DNA of 64,000 nucleotides. Source: Plotosus lineatus (Eukaryota > Chordata > Actinopteri > Siluriformes > Plotosidae). The DNA is taken from positions 14,856,001 to 14,920,000 of the forward strand of contig CM045733.1 in NCBI GenBank assembly GCA_024760905.1, given 5' to 3'. A program made the translations under genes and the position numbers. The notes below the pieces were generated by a model, which ran no database searches, was not told the origin of the DNA, and saw only the letters and a list, made by a program, of their open reading frames with translations. Positions 1 to 11,400 of this stretch are shown in pieces; position 1 is the stretch's first letter, and every line of letters starts with the position of its first letter.

Positions 1-453
1 ATAGTCCATGGAGATTCTTGTCTAACCTCATCTGTCAGCCTGTCCATCACCATAGCAAACAAGAAGGGGCTCAGAGCTGACCCTTGATGCAGTCCCACCT
101 CCACCTTAAACTCTTCTGTCACACCGACAGCACACCTCACCACTGTCTTACATCTCTCATACATGTCCTGCACCACTCTAACATACTTCTCTGCCACTCC
201 AGACTTCCTCATACAATACCACAGTTCCTCCCTCGGCACCCAGTCATATGCTTTCTCCAGATCCACAAAGGCACAATGCAGCTCCCTCTGGCCTTCTCTG
301 TACTTCTCTATTAACATCCTCAAAGCAAACACTGCATCTGTGGTGCTCTTTCTTAGCATGAAACCAAACTGTTGTTCACAAATGCTGACCTCTGCCCTTA
401 GTCCAGCTTCCACTATACTTTCCCATAACTTCATCGTATGGCTCATCAACTTT
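1..453 (-). mobile_element. Expander-like RTE retrotransposon fragment (RT domain)
   Basis: The minus strand encodes part of the reverse transcriptase from the [10 protein letters not shown] block through [16 protein letters not shown] to [16 protein letters not shown]. It is closely related to 57331-57782 of the nearly intact copy at 55413. It is cut by the left window edge and 5'-truncated at about 453, abutting a MITE fragment. Confidence 0.9.
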
Positions 454-797
454 AAATATTGCATAAGATGTAAATAAAATATAAACACACACACGCTCAC
501 ACACAGACGCATACCCAGACGTGCACGCACATACAGACGTGGTACACATACAGATGCGCACCTCACATAAAAATGTAAGTACATAGTTTTGTTGGGGGGT
601 TTTGGGTTGTTTTTTTGTTTTTGTTTGTTTGTGGGTTTTTTTGGTTTTTTTTGGCCTTGTTTTGCGGCATTTTCCTTAACTTTTTCCCTATTTTTCCTTA
701 ATTTCCTTATTTTTAAATTTTTCTATGAATAGTTTTGAAAAACCCGCAATGCACTGAAGCCGCAGGAAATGAAGCGAAAAGTAGTGAGGGATCACTG
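454..797 (-). mobile_element. MITE family 2 (CAGTGATCCC TIR), partial
   Basis: The right end reads GTAGTGAGGGATCACTG followed by TA. Internal sequence (GCATAAGATGTAAATAAAAT, a CA-rich block, then a T-rich block) matches the complete copies at 19991-20396 and 24631-25075. The left end is lost at the RTE junction. Confidence 0.75.
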
Positions 798-1186
798 TAT
801 ATCTTACATTAAACCTTTATAGTTCATATGAAATCCATACAGCCGCAAAAGACATGCATAATGCTGTAACACCATCTCTAATTCACTTTAAAAGTTTTGA
901 TATATACTGTACTATTTGAAAGCATAAAGAGAAACAAACTAAAATGAGACTTTTTTCGTTTATTTTTTATATATTTTAACCATAACAGAGACAGGACAGG
1001 TGAGGTCTGCACCCTCTGAGCCAAGCTAAGTGCTGTGTCGCTAACAGGGTTTTTTATAGCTTAATCATTAAGGTTTTACTACAGCACTCACTCACTTATT
1101 GCCCAAACTGCCTTATCCTATTAAGGTCGTAGCCTCAGGTGACAGTGGACAAAGGAGGGGTTCACCCTGAACAGTTTACAAGACAC
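798..1186. other. Intronic DNA, no gene seen
   Basis: AT-rich sequence with no splice-supported exon, RNA gene or clear repeat. It belongs to the MICAL3 intron upstream of 2928. Confidence 0.4.
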
Positions 1187-1262
1187 CGCATGGTGGCATC
1201 ATGGTTAGCATGTCTGCCTCGCAGCAAGAAGGTTCTGGGTTCAAGTCACGTTGTCATGGCAG
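1187..1262 (+). mobile_element. SINE-B head fragment
   Basis: GCATGGTGGCATCATGGTTA followed by GTTCTGGGTTCAAGTC matches the A- and B-box-bearing head of the SINE at 14566. The body and tail are missing. Confidence 0.5.
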
Positions 1263-1406
1263 GTATGCTAACAACGATGCCATCATGCTGCCGGAGTTTT
1301 GTACATACTACACTGAAATATAACAGAGCCGCACTGTTTTTACACTCATATCAAGTTTTAGTATCTACTATACAGAAACACTGAAAAAACAAGATGAAAT
1401 TTTTAT

Positions 1407-2220
1407 AGTTTTGTCTCATCTCATGTCATCTGCTAAGTCCAGGGTTGGGTCGCGGGGGCAGCAACCTAAGCAAAGAGGTCCAGACATCCCTCTCCCCAGC
1501 CACTTCATCCAACTCTTCCAGGGGGACACCGAGGCGGTCCCAGACATGCCGAGAGACATAGTCCCTCCCGCGTGTTCTAGGTCGACCCCAGGGTCTCTTC
1601 GCGGAGGAGCAGCGGATCTACTCCGAGCTCTGCCTGGATGGTAGAGCTTCTCACCTTATCTCTAAGGGAGAACCCCGCCACCCGGCGAAGGAAGCTCATT
1701 TCAGCCATTTGTATCCGCGATCTTGTTCTTTAGGTCACTACCCAAAGCTCATGACCATAGGTGAGGGTTGGAACGTAGATCAACTGGTAAATTTAGAGCT
1801 TCGACTTGCGGCTCAGCTCCTTCTTCACCACGACGGACTGGTACAGGCTCCGTTTAACAGCAGAGGCTGCAGTGATTCGTCTATCGATCTCCCACTCCAT
1901 CCTTCCCTCACTCATGAACAAGACCCAAAGATATTTAAACTCCTCCACTTGGGGTAACCTCATTCCTGACCCAGAGGGTGCATTCCACCCTTGTCCAACT
2001 GAGAACCATGGCCTCGGACTTGGAGGTACTGATTTTCATCCTGGATGCTTTGCACTCGGCTGCGAATTGCTCCAATGAGAGCTGGAGGTCACAACCAGAT
2101 GAAGCCAAAAGGACAACATCGTCCGCAAAAAGTAGAGACGAGATCCGATGGCCACCAAACCAGAACCCCTCAACGCCTCGGCTGTGCCTAGAAATTCTGT
2201 CCATAAAAATTATAAACAGA
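1407..2220 (-). pseudogene. Rex3 RTE fragment, 3' segment
   Basis: Rex3 is an RTE-clade LINE of fishes. The minus strand reads LFIIFMDRISRHSRG, then RISSLLFADDVVLLASSG and MKISTSKSEAMVL, all typical of the Rex3 reverse transcriptase palm and beyond, continuing with decayed sequence to the 3' end near 1407, where CATC-like repeats form the tail. Several stops and frameshifts are present. Confidence 0.8.
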
Positions 2221-2384
2221 ATCGGTTACAGAATCTGGGAGTACGGCGGTCCGGACCCATTGCCATTCGGTCGCTGTATCACCGGAGCCAGAGTTTGGTC
2301 CGTATTGGTAACAACAGGTCGAATTCATTTCTGGTGGAAGTTGGAGTCTGCCAAGGCTATCCTTTGTCACCGATTCTGTGAAAG
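2221..2384 (+). pseudogene. Rex3 5' segment, inverted
   Basis: The plus strand encodes IAIRSLYHRSQSLVRIGNNR and VEVGVCQGYPLSPIL, which directly precedes LFIIFMDRIS in an intact Rex3. So the 5' part of the same insertion is inverted relative to 1407-2220. AGTTTTGT occurs just outside both ends (about 1404 and 2386) as a candidate target-site duplication. Confidence 0.75.
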
Positions 2385-2664
2385 TTTTGTTTTAAACTTT
2401 ATTTTTCCGCATAACAATGATGGCACCACCTGCTCCACGTGACCATGACAAACTGAGTATCCTTGGACTTAATTCAAGCATTATCCACTCAGGATAATGT
2501 TTTTAAATCACTGTAATACCCTAAACAGATTGTGCTATTCCTGTGTAGTACATACTAATCTTTATCACGCAACCATTAAGTGTTGTTTGGGTTGTCCCTC
2601 TGGTGGAACCCAAACAATCTCTATGTAGGTCTCTACAACAGAAGGTTTCCTTCAGATCAAGTTC

Positions 2665-2835
2665 ATGCATTCATTCCTTTTCTGAACCGCTTAATCCTAA
2701 TTGGGGTGGAGGGGAGTGTGGCCATCTCAGCCTGCTCTGGGCGAGGGCAAAGTACCCCCTGGGCAACTTGTCATGCCATGCTCGTCATGCCATCGCGGGG
2801 CAGGAACATGCTGACAGCTGTATAGCTACTCTATC
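2665..2835 (-). mobile_element. SINE tail with L2-like 3' end, degenerate
   Basis: CATTCCTTTTCTGAACCGCT then TTAATCCTAATTGGGGT is the reverse complement of the L2-like tail (GGATTAAGCGGTTCAGAAAA). The body with the TGCGATGGC-type block follows in diverged form. Confidence 0.6.
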
Positions 2836-2927
2836 ATTCAGGACACATGAGAAACCTGTTTGTCTAAAGGTGTTGTTTTTGGATGTGCTTTGAAAAGTCT
2901 GGTCATCAGTAGGTGTTTCTTTTGCAG

Positions 2928-3028
2928 GCATTGACCTGGAGAACATTGTCTACTATAAGGATGATACTCATTACTTTGTCATGACGGCGAAGAAGCAAAG
3001 TCTGCTGGAGAAAGGGGTCATACTGCAT
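2928..3028 (+). CDS. mical3: MICAL3 exon: monooxygenase domain
   Basis: Visible residues 1-33. The translation contains [20 protein letters not shown], a near-invariant stretch of the MICAL monooxygenase domain. The acceptor follows TTTCTTTTGCAG and the donor is GTGAGT. The exon starts with the last two bases of a codon, so another coding exon must lie upstream, outside the window. Confidence 0.9.
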
Positions 3029-6000
3029 GTGAGTTTGGAAAGGTGTTTCCACTAGGCTTGTGAACAGTTACCTCCTGTGATGAATAGACCTCTGCCACAT
3101 TCACCCTCCATCCTGCACACATCCTGCAGTCTCCCAGTAGTTCCCATGTTTGTCAACGATTCTCATTTTCAATCGTCAAGGAGTTTTGAACATCTTCAAA
3201 ATTTTGATGAACATTTTAAGTATTTTCACCAAATTGTCTGCAAATATTTGCCACAGTCACCAACTGTCCTCAGTATGGTCTGCAAGTGTTCTTTGTGGTT
3301 GTTATTCATTCTTCAGTTATATTCCTGATAGAGGCGAATAACCGAAGAATAATTCACGACCACAAAGAACGTTTGAGTATCTTTGTGAAGTCTTGACCAG
3401 AAGCTATGTGAAGGCAACTTGGGGAGCATTTGTCAAACAGTCAAAACACAGTCATGACATTCGGCAAAATGTCACTGACTGTTCACAATAAGTAGCCAAC
3501 TGTCTGTGAACTGTTCATCACCACCTCAGCAGAATATCATCAAGTCATTAACAAATCATCAAATATTATCTCACCGATTTCAAAAACTATCAAAAAAGTG
3601 GAGGATCCATAGATGCTGCTTTCAGCAAATATTGATCACTCAGTGAGATACTCACCCTACCTAATTGTGTGTAGGGGGTGGGGGTGGGGGATTGGCATGT
3701 TTAAACCCATAAGACTGTCTACACATGTGCTTTTCCTTTTCCTTTAGGATTATGCAGACACAGAGGTTTTACTCTCCAGAGACAACGTAGACCAGAATGC
3801 CCTTCTGGAATACGCACGGGAGGCAGCAGACTTCTCCACCAATCACCAACTGCCGACACTAGACTTTGCCATGAACCACTACGGGCAACCAGATGTGGCT
3901 ATGTTTGACTTCACATGCATGTATGCCACGGAAAACGCAGCCCTAATACGTCAGCGTCGGGGGCATCATCTGCTGGTGGCGCTGGTGGGAGACAGTCTGC
4001 TGGAGGTGAGAGGAACAACTACAAAAAGACATATTTATTATTTGTCTTAATACATATTTTTGTTTATATGATATAAAGTGGGGCAGTGATGGCCTGTTGG
4101 TAGGGTTCTGGATTATTAATCCCAAGGTCTAGGTCAACTAATTGGGTTATGAAAGGCTGGGCATGTCTCCCACTGTGTTTGGTGGGAGGCTGTAAAAGAA
4201 CCATTGATTGACTTTCGTAAAGAGAAGCTGCATAGCCGTCAGCGTGTTTCTGCTCTGCGATGGCCTGGCAAGTTGTCCAGGGTGTACTCTTCCCTTGCCC
4301 AGAGATGGCGGAGATGGGCACCAGCCTCCCCATGACCCTAATTAAGATTAAGAAGTTCAGAAAATGAATGAATGATGATATAAAGTGTTGGTAAAATTTG
4401 CTAGTTTTATAAGTTTTTCAAGATTTATAGGTTGGATATCCTGTTTATTTGTGTTTAGCCATTCTGGCCAATGGGGACAGGTATTGCACGTGGTTTCCTG
4501 GCTGCTATGGACACAGCTTGGATGGTTCGGAGTTGGGGATTAAGGCTTGACCCTTTAGAGGTCCTGGCTGAGAGGTACGGGTATTTTCATCCGTTTAAAT
4601 TCTTGATCAGGGGTACTGTATATTGTGTTTTACGGTAATGAATGATCTGTTTTCTGTTTGCTTTGTTAGGGAAAGTGTGTATCGATTGCTTCCTCAGACC
4701 ACGCCAGAGAACGTCAGTAAGAACTATAGCCAGTACAGTCTGGACCCCAGCACCCGATATCCAAACCTGAATATACAGGCTATTAATGCATCTCAGGTGG
4801 GTTTGGCTCAACACACACACACACACACACACATGCATGCACATCCAAATGCACAAACACACAGACAGATGTTACAGTACACCAGTATACACTAGATCCA
4901 TATCATGCAGTCTGTTATTTCCTGTCTCTTTAATGCTGATCACATTTCATTACATAGTTAATGAGGTTTAAATATAGCAAGGTCTTCAATATCAGTGCTT
5001 TATGAAGAAAGGTTGAAAAAAAAAACATGCAATACAGTACATTTAAGTATATTATAGATTTTTGTAGCACATCAGACATCACATTTCTTCTCCATGATGT
5101 CTGGGGATGAAGTGGAGTTGAAGATGAGACCTGTATATGACACAGAATATTATGTTGTTTTTCCATTCACAAATGCCCTGAGTAAAGTCAAAAGGCCTAT
5201 TAAGAATAGTAGATGTACACATGAACCATCAGGATAACTTTAATGTTGTTCATAATGATGATGGTTATGATGACATCATTATCTAGGTCTGCCACCTCAT
5301 AGAAACAGATAAAGGGCCACTTTTGGGAGTTGTCATGAGGCCTTCTCCAACATCCAGACTTACACATCAAGGTGAGTGCAGACATGCTACCCACTTCATC
5401 AATATATATATATACATATACAGTGGTACTTCACCTTACAAAAGACTCAACAAATGAAAAATCAAAGTTACGAAACCCATTTACCTAAAATTTCTCTCTG
5501 GATACGAAAAAAAATTCACGTTATGAAATGCGCCATCTCAAAAATTCAAATAATGCGCGAGTTGCTCTCCCATTGGCTATCTCCCAACACCCCACCCCGC
5601 TGACCTCCCATTGGCTAGGAGGGAGCTGTAGCTCCATAATACCCATGATGCTTTTCATGTGCCTTCGACCCATTGTTCGTCACAGAGATGTAGCTCCCGC
5701 CCATTAGCTATTATGTAGCTGCATCTCCATAATACTCATGATGCTTTTTGTGTGCCTTCGACCCATTGTTCGTCACGGAGTTCGAGCACACATAAAGGAC
5801 AGAGTTACTGCTGTTTCATGAGTTTTTCGAGTGTGCTCATTGCAACTTTATTTTTTGGCTCAGGCTTTTAACCTTGCATAAACATTTGTAAGATTATAAC
5901 TCTGCTAAGAAGACATGGTCAACACATGCACACACACACACACACACACATACACACACGCGCACGATTGTGATTCCCGGTAAAAGTGATTCCAGGTGCG

Positions 6001-6525
6001 AGTGAAAAGAAGAAGCGGGCTCGTGGCATGCGGTTGAGTGATATCGCAAAGGAATATGGCCGAAACCTGTCTACCATCGGTACGATATTGAAGCAGGAGG
6101 CATCAAAAGGTATACTTTTATAATTTTTAAAGGGTTTAGGGGAACGTTTTGGGGGCCTTGGAATGAAACATGTTTTACATGTAAAATGCTACTCAACTTA
6201 CGAAAAAATCAGTTTACGAAACCAGTTCTGGAACGGATTAATTTTTTAAGGTGAGATACCACTGTATATTCATTTTCTAAGGCACTTAATCCCAACTAGG
6301 GCTGCAGGGAGGCAAGTGCCCATCTCATCATCACTGGGCAAAGGGGGGGGGGTATACCCTGGACAGCTTGCCGGTGTACCTGGAGGAAACCCGTGCAAGC
6401 ACAGGGAGAACATGTAAACGCCACACAGAGACACCCAAGCTGGGAATCAAACTCTGGCTTCTTCATGTGAGTGCGGACATGCTAACCACTGCCTATATAT
6501 ATACAGGGATCCCTCACTTTCATGG

Positions 6526-6579
<54 letters not shown>

Positions 6580-6585
6580 CAGTAC

Positions 6586-6645
<60 letters not shown>

Positions 6646-8401
6646 TAGGTTTTCCTCTGGCAGTCCAAACACATGCACATTAAGCTAATTTGCTGTTCCA
6701 AATTGCCCCTAGGAGTGAGTGTGAATAGTCTTCTGTGTGTGTTGGCCTTGCAATGGTCTAGGTAGTGGTGGCTTAGTGGTCAAGACAATGGGTTACCAAT
6801 CCAAAGGTCAGTGGGTTCAATCCTCACTATGACCACTGTTGGGCTCTCCATTGCTCAGTTGTATAAAAATGATAATTGTATGTCTCTCTGGATAAGAGCG
6901 TCTGCCAAATGCTGTAAATGTCTGGGTGAGGTCAGGGTTCAGGGTGTACCACACCTTCACCCTGTGTCAGATGAGGTTTCAGCCTCCCTGTGACCCTCAT
7001 TGGTTTAAGTGGGTCAGCAAGTGAATGAATAAGCTAATCTAGCTTTCGCTCAAATATCTGTGAAACCCTGGTTTGCAAACAGACTCCACAGGTCGTTCGA
7101 GCGAACTCCTGAGTTGGTGCCAAGCACAGACACAGGGCTATAGGAGTGTGTGCGTGACGGATCTCACAACATCCTGGAGGAGCGGACTGGCACTCTGTGC
7201 TCTTGTACACAGATACAGACCTGATGTCATGTGAGTTGTTTCTTGCACATCTTTGTTCCATAGAATTTCATGAGTTTTGAAAGTCCAGATTCAGATGTTT
7301 TCAGTTTCGCTCTTGAAGTGATTTCGACTCGCTGGATGAGAACGAGGCTGAGATGAACAACCAGTTGGCCTTAGATGTCGCTGAGCGGGACTTAGGGATC
7401 TCCCCCATCATGACAGGTCAGGAGATGAGTGTGTTGGAGGAAAGCGACTCGCTCTGCATGGTCATGTACCTCAGCCAGCTTTTTGATCTCCTCAAAGACA
7501 CACCGCCACCCAGTGGTGAGGAGAATCAACATTACAGTACACCAACAGTCAAGGATTAAACATCAGTCAGCACTGAAAAATCCTAAAGATGAGCTGATTA
7601 AATCCGGCCCATAAGTACTGGCACCCTTTGTGCAAAAATAAATTTATTGTGGGATATATTAAAATAAATGAAATACCGTATATTTAATGAGCTGATCCTC
7701 ATCATATAATGTTTAACAAGCATGACAGTATAAGAAATTTTATTACATACAAGTTGAAATAATGCCTTCTTGAATCTTTTCTCTTCAAAAACGAATACTG
7801 TTATCATTATAGTAAAAAGTTCTGGTTTAATTTGGCTATTATTTCAGTGAGTCTGAGTGCTGAGGAGAGAACAGCATTGATGTCGAGCACAAAGTCTCCA
7901 CTGTCTTTACTTAACAGGCTTGGACAGAGTCTGTCTCGCAAACGTAATCCCAAGGTAGTTTATACATGTCCAGAAATGGAGACATTCACCTACCGGCAAA
8001 GACCCATTTAACCCACATGTATCTCTCAGGATAAGAAAGAGAAAGCTGCTGATGGAGTTGGGAAGAGAAGAAGGACAAGTCAAGCTGGGCAGTCAGAAGA
8101 CGTGAGTTATCTTCATTGCATTCTTTATGATGATGATGATGATGTTCTTGTTGCTGTTGTTTTGAAAAATGTTTCATCAAAACAGGAGGATGTTTCACCA
8201 GATCAGCATGAGGACCATGTCCCAGCAGTGAGCCCTCATTCAGAATTGAGCACGGCGACTGCTGCTGGTGCTAATCAAAGCCGAGTCAAGTCAATGGCAT
8301 CCCGGTTGTTAGCCAAGTTTGAAGAAAACGCATCCCCACCTCCATCCACTGCGATATATAGACAGGTGTGGTGTGTGTTTGTTTGTGTATGTATTTGTGC
8401 A

Positions 8402-8437
<36 letters not shown>

Positions 8438-11400
8438 GACCAAAGTGTGTTTACATCACTACACTATATATTGCTGCTGCATTGAGTTATTGTATGTACT
8501 GTATATCCTATTGATGTTTGAGAGATATCAAGATAATTTATGTCTTATTAATCATGAGTATGTGGGATCAAGGAACATCTTTCTGTAAGGGCAGTGGTGG
8601 CCCGGTGGTATGGTGTTGGATTACCGATCCTGAGGTTGGGGGGGGGTTCAAGCCCCATTGTCAATGGTTGTCACTGCTGTCCCCCAGTGCAGCTAACTGG
8701 ATTATCAAAAGCCAGCCATGTCTCTCACTGTCTATGGTGTGAGGCTGCAAAATAACCATTGCTGACTTTCGACAAGAGTAGCTGCATAGCTGTCAGCTTG
8801 TTTCTGCACTGCGATGGCACTCTCCTAGACACTTCCATACCTCTACCAGTATGTCATCAGGACCAACTGACTTTCCACTCTTCATCCTCTTCAATGCCCT
8901 CCTTACTTCTCCCTTACTAATCTTTGTTACTTCCTGGTCCTCAACAGTCACCTCTTCAACACTTTTTTCTCTCATTTTCCTCCTTCATCAGCTCTTCAAA
9001 GTACTCTTTCCATCATCCCAGCACACTTCTGTCATCAGTCAATACATTTCCCTCTCTGTCCTTAATCACTCTAACTTGCTGCACATCTTTCCCATCTCTA
9101 TTTCTCTGCTGTGCCAACCTGTATAAATCATTTTCTCCCTCTTTACTTTCCAACCGAGCATACAAGTCATCATACGCGCTCTGTTTGACCGTTGACACCA
9201 CTACCTTCGCCTTACGCTGTGTCTCCCTGTACTCCTGTTTACTCTCTTCAGTCCACTCTATGTCCTACTTCTTCTTGGCTAACCTCTTCCTTTGTACACA
9301 CTCCTGCACTTCCTCATTCCACCACCAAGTCTCCTTATCTACTCTCCTTCCAGATGACACACCAAGTATTCTCCTACCTGTATCCCTGATCACATTAGCT
9401 GTAGTTGTCCAGTCATCTGGAAGCACTTCCTGACCACCCAAAGCCTGTTTCAACTCCTCCTTGAAGACAACCCGACACTCTTCATTTTTCAGCTTCCACC
9501 ACTTTGTCTTCTGCTCTGCCTTTGCCTTCTTCACCTTCCTCACCATCAGCGTCATCCTGCACACCACCATCCTATGCTGTTTGGCAACAATCTCACCCGC
9601 TACTACTTTGCAGTCACTGACTTCCTTCAAATTACATCGCCTACACAAGATGTAGTCTACCTGTGTGCTCCTACCTCCGCTTTTAAAAGTCACCCTATGC
9701 TCCTGTCTCTTCTGGAAGAAAGTATTCACCACAGCCATTTCCATCCTTTTTTGCAAAATCTATCAACATCTGTCCTTCTGCGTTCCTGTCCTGGATACCA
9801 AACCTGCCCATCACTTCCTCGTCCCCTCTGTTTCCTGCACCAACATGTCCATTGAAGTCTGCCCCATGACCACTTTTTCACCTCTGGAGGTATTCTGCAT
9901 CACTTCATCTAACTCACTCCAGAATCTCTCCTTCTCTTTTAGCTCACATCCTGCCTGTGGGGCATAAGCACTAACACCATTGAACATCACACCTTCAAGT
10001 TCTAACTTGAGACTCATCACTCTGTCTGACACTCTTTTCACTTCTAGAACATTCCTGACAAACTCCTCCTTCAAGATGACTCCTACTCCATTTCTCTTCT
10101 CATCCACACCATGAAAAAACAGCTTAAATCCTGCTCCTAAGCTTCTCGCCTTGCTGCCTTTCCACCTGGTCTCCTGAACACACAGTATGTCCACCTTCCT
10201 CCTCTGCATCATGTCAGCCAGCTCTCTACCTTTTCCTGCCATAGTTCCAACATTCAAAGTCCCTACTTTCAGTCCGAGACGCATGCCTTTCCTCTTCTCT
10301 CTCTGCCTATGGACACGCCTCCCGCCTCTCCTTCTTCGACCAACAGTAGTCCAATATCCACCAGCACCCTGTTGGTTAACAGCACTGATGGCGGTCGTTG
10401 TTAACCCAGGCCTCGACCGATCCGGTATGAATTTCTTTGTTGTGACTCGCATATTTTTTTTGGCATTTGTTTTACGCCGGATGCCCTTCCTGACGCAACC
10501 CTCTGCATTTATCCGGGCTTGGGACCGGCGAGGGAGAGACACTGGCTTGTGCCCCTCCCTCATGGCTGCATTTGTTATGGATGTAAAACATTCTAACTTA
10601 AACGCATTCTGTGCAGATCGCTACAGACCATTCAGCTTATCAAACTTGACTTGTCGGCCTGTTTTGCTTTAACCAACCAATCAGAGGATGGATAAATGCT
10701 GACATTATTGTAGGCCAGCTAGCTGGCCCTGTGAGGTGAATCCGAAATCTGATTAGTTAAAGAAAAAGCCCCGTCACTACTATAGTTTAAGTGACATCAG
10801 CCAACACTGCTGGTTCTGAAGGCCCTGGGCAGATTAGATTGACACTGCAGCACATAGAAACTGAAATGTGATTGGACAAAAAAAAATCTAACATCCACGT
10901 ATACGTACTGGAAGCAGTGCAGCCAAGAGACTCACTATGAAATGAACATGCTGTTGGGAATAAATTACTAGAATTTAATAGAACAAATACTAGGTTATAA
11001 TTTATAATTTAGGTTATACTAGTAAAGGAAGGTTGGTGTTTCTGATAGTAAAATGTTGAGGTTCTCTTTGGGAGTAATGAGGATGGATAGGATCAGGAAT
11101 GAGTACATCAGAGGGACAGCACATGTAAGATGTTTTGGAGAGAAAGTCAGAGAGGCTAGATTGAGATGGTTTGGACATGTACAGAGGAGGGATAGTGAGT
11201 ATATTGGTAGTAGGATGCTGAGGTTGGAACTACCAGGCAGAAGGCCAAGAGGAAGACCAAAGGGAAGATTTATGGATGTGGTGAAGGAGGACATGAAGGT
11301 CGTTGGAGTAAAAGTAGAAGATGCAGAGAATAGGGTGAGATGGAGGCGGGTGGTCTGCTGTGGCGACCCCTGAAGGGAACAGCCGAAAGGAAAAGAAGAA

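Noticed and set aside
6447..6701. Cys/Val- and Tyr/Ile-repeat proteins in microsatellites
   Set aside because: These are translations of (CA)n and (TA)n arrays; similar frames at 8319, 15415, 25820 and 36818 are equally meaningless.
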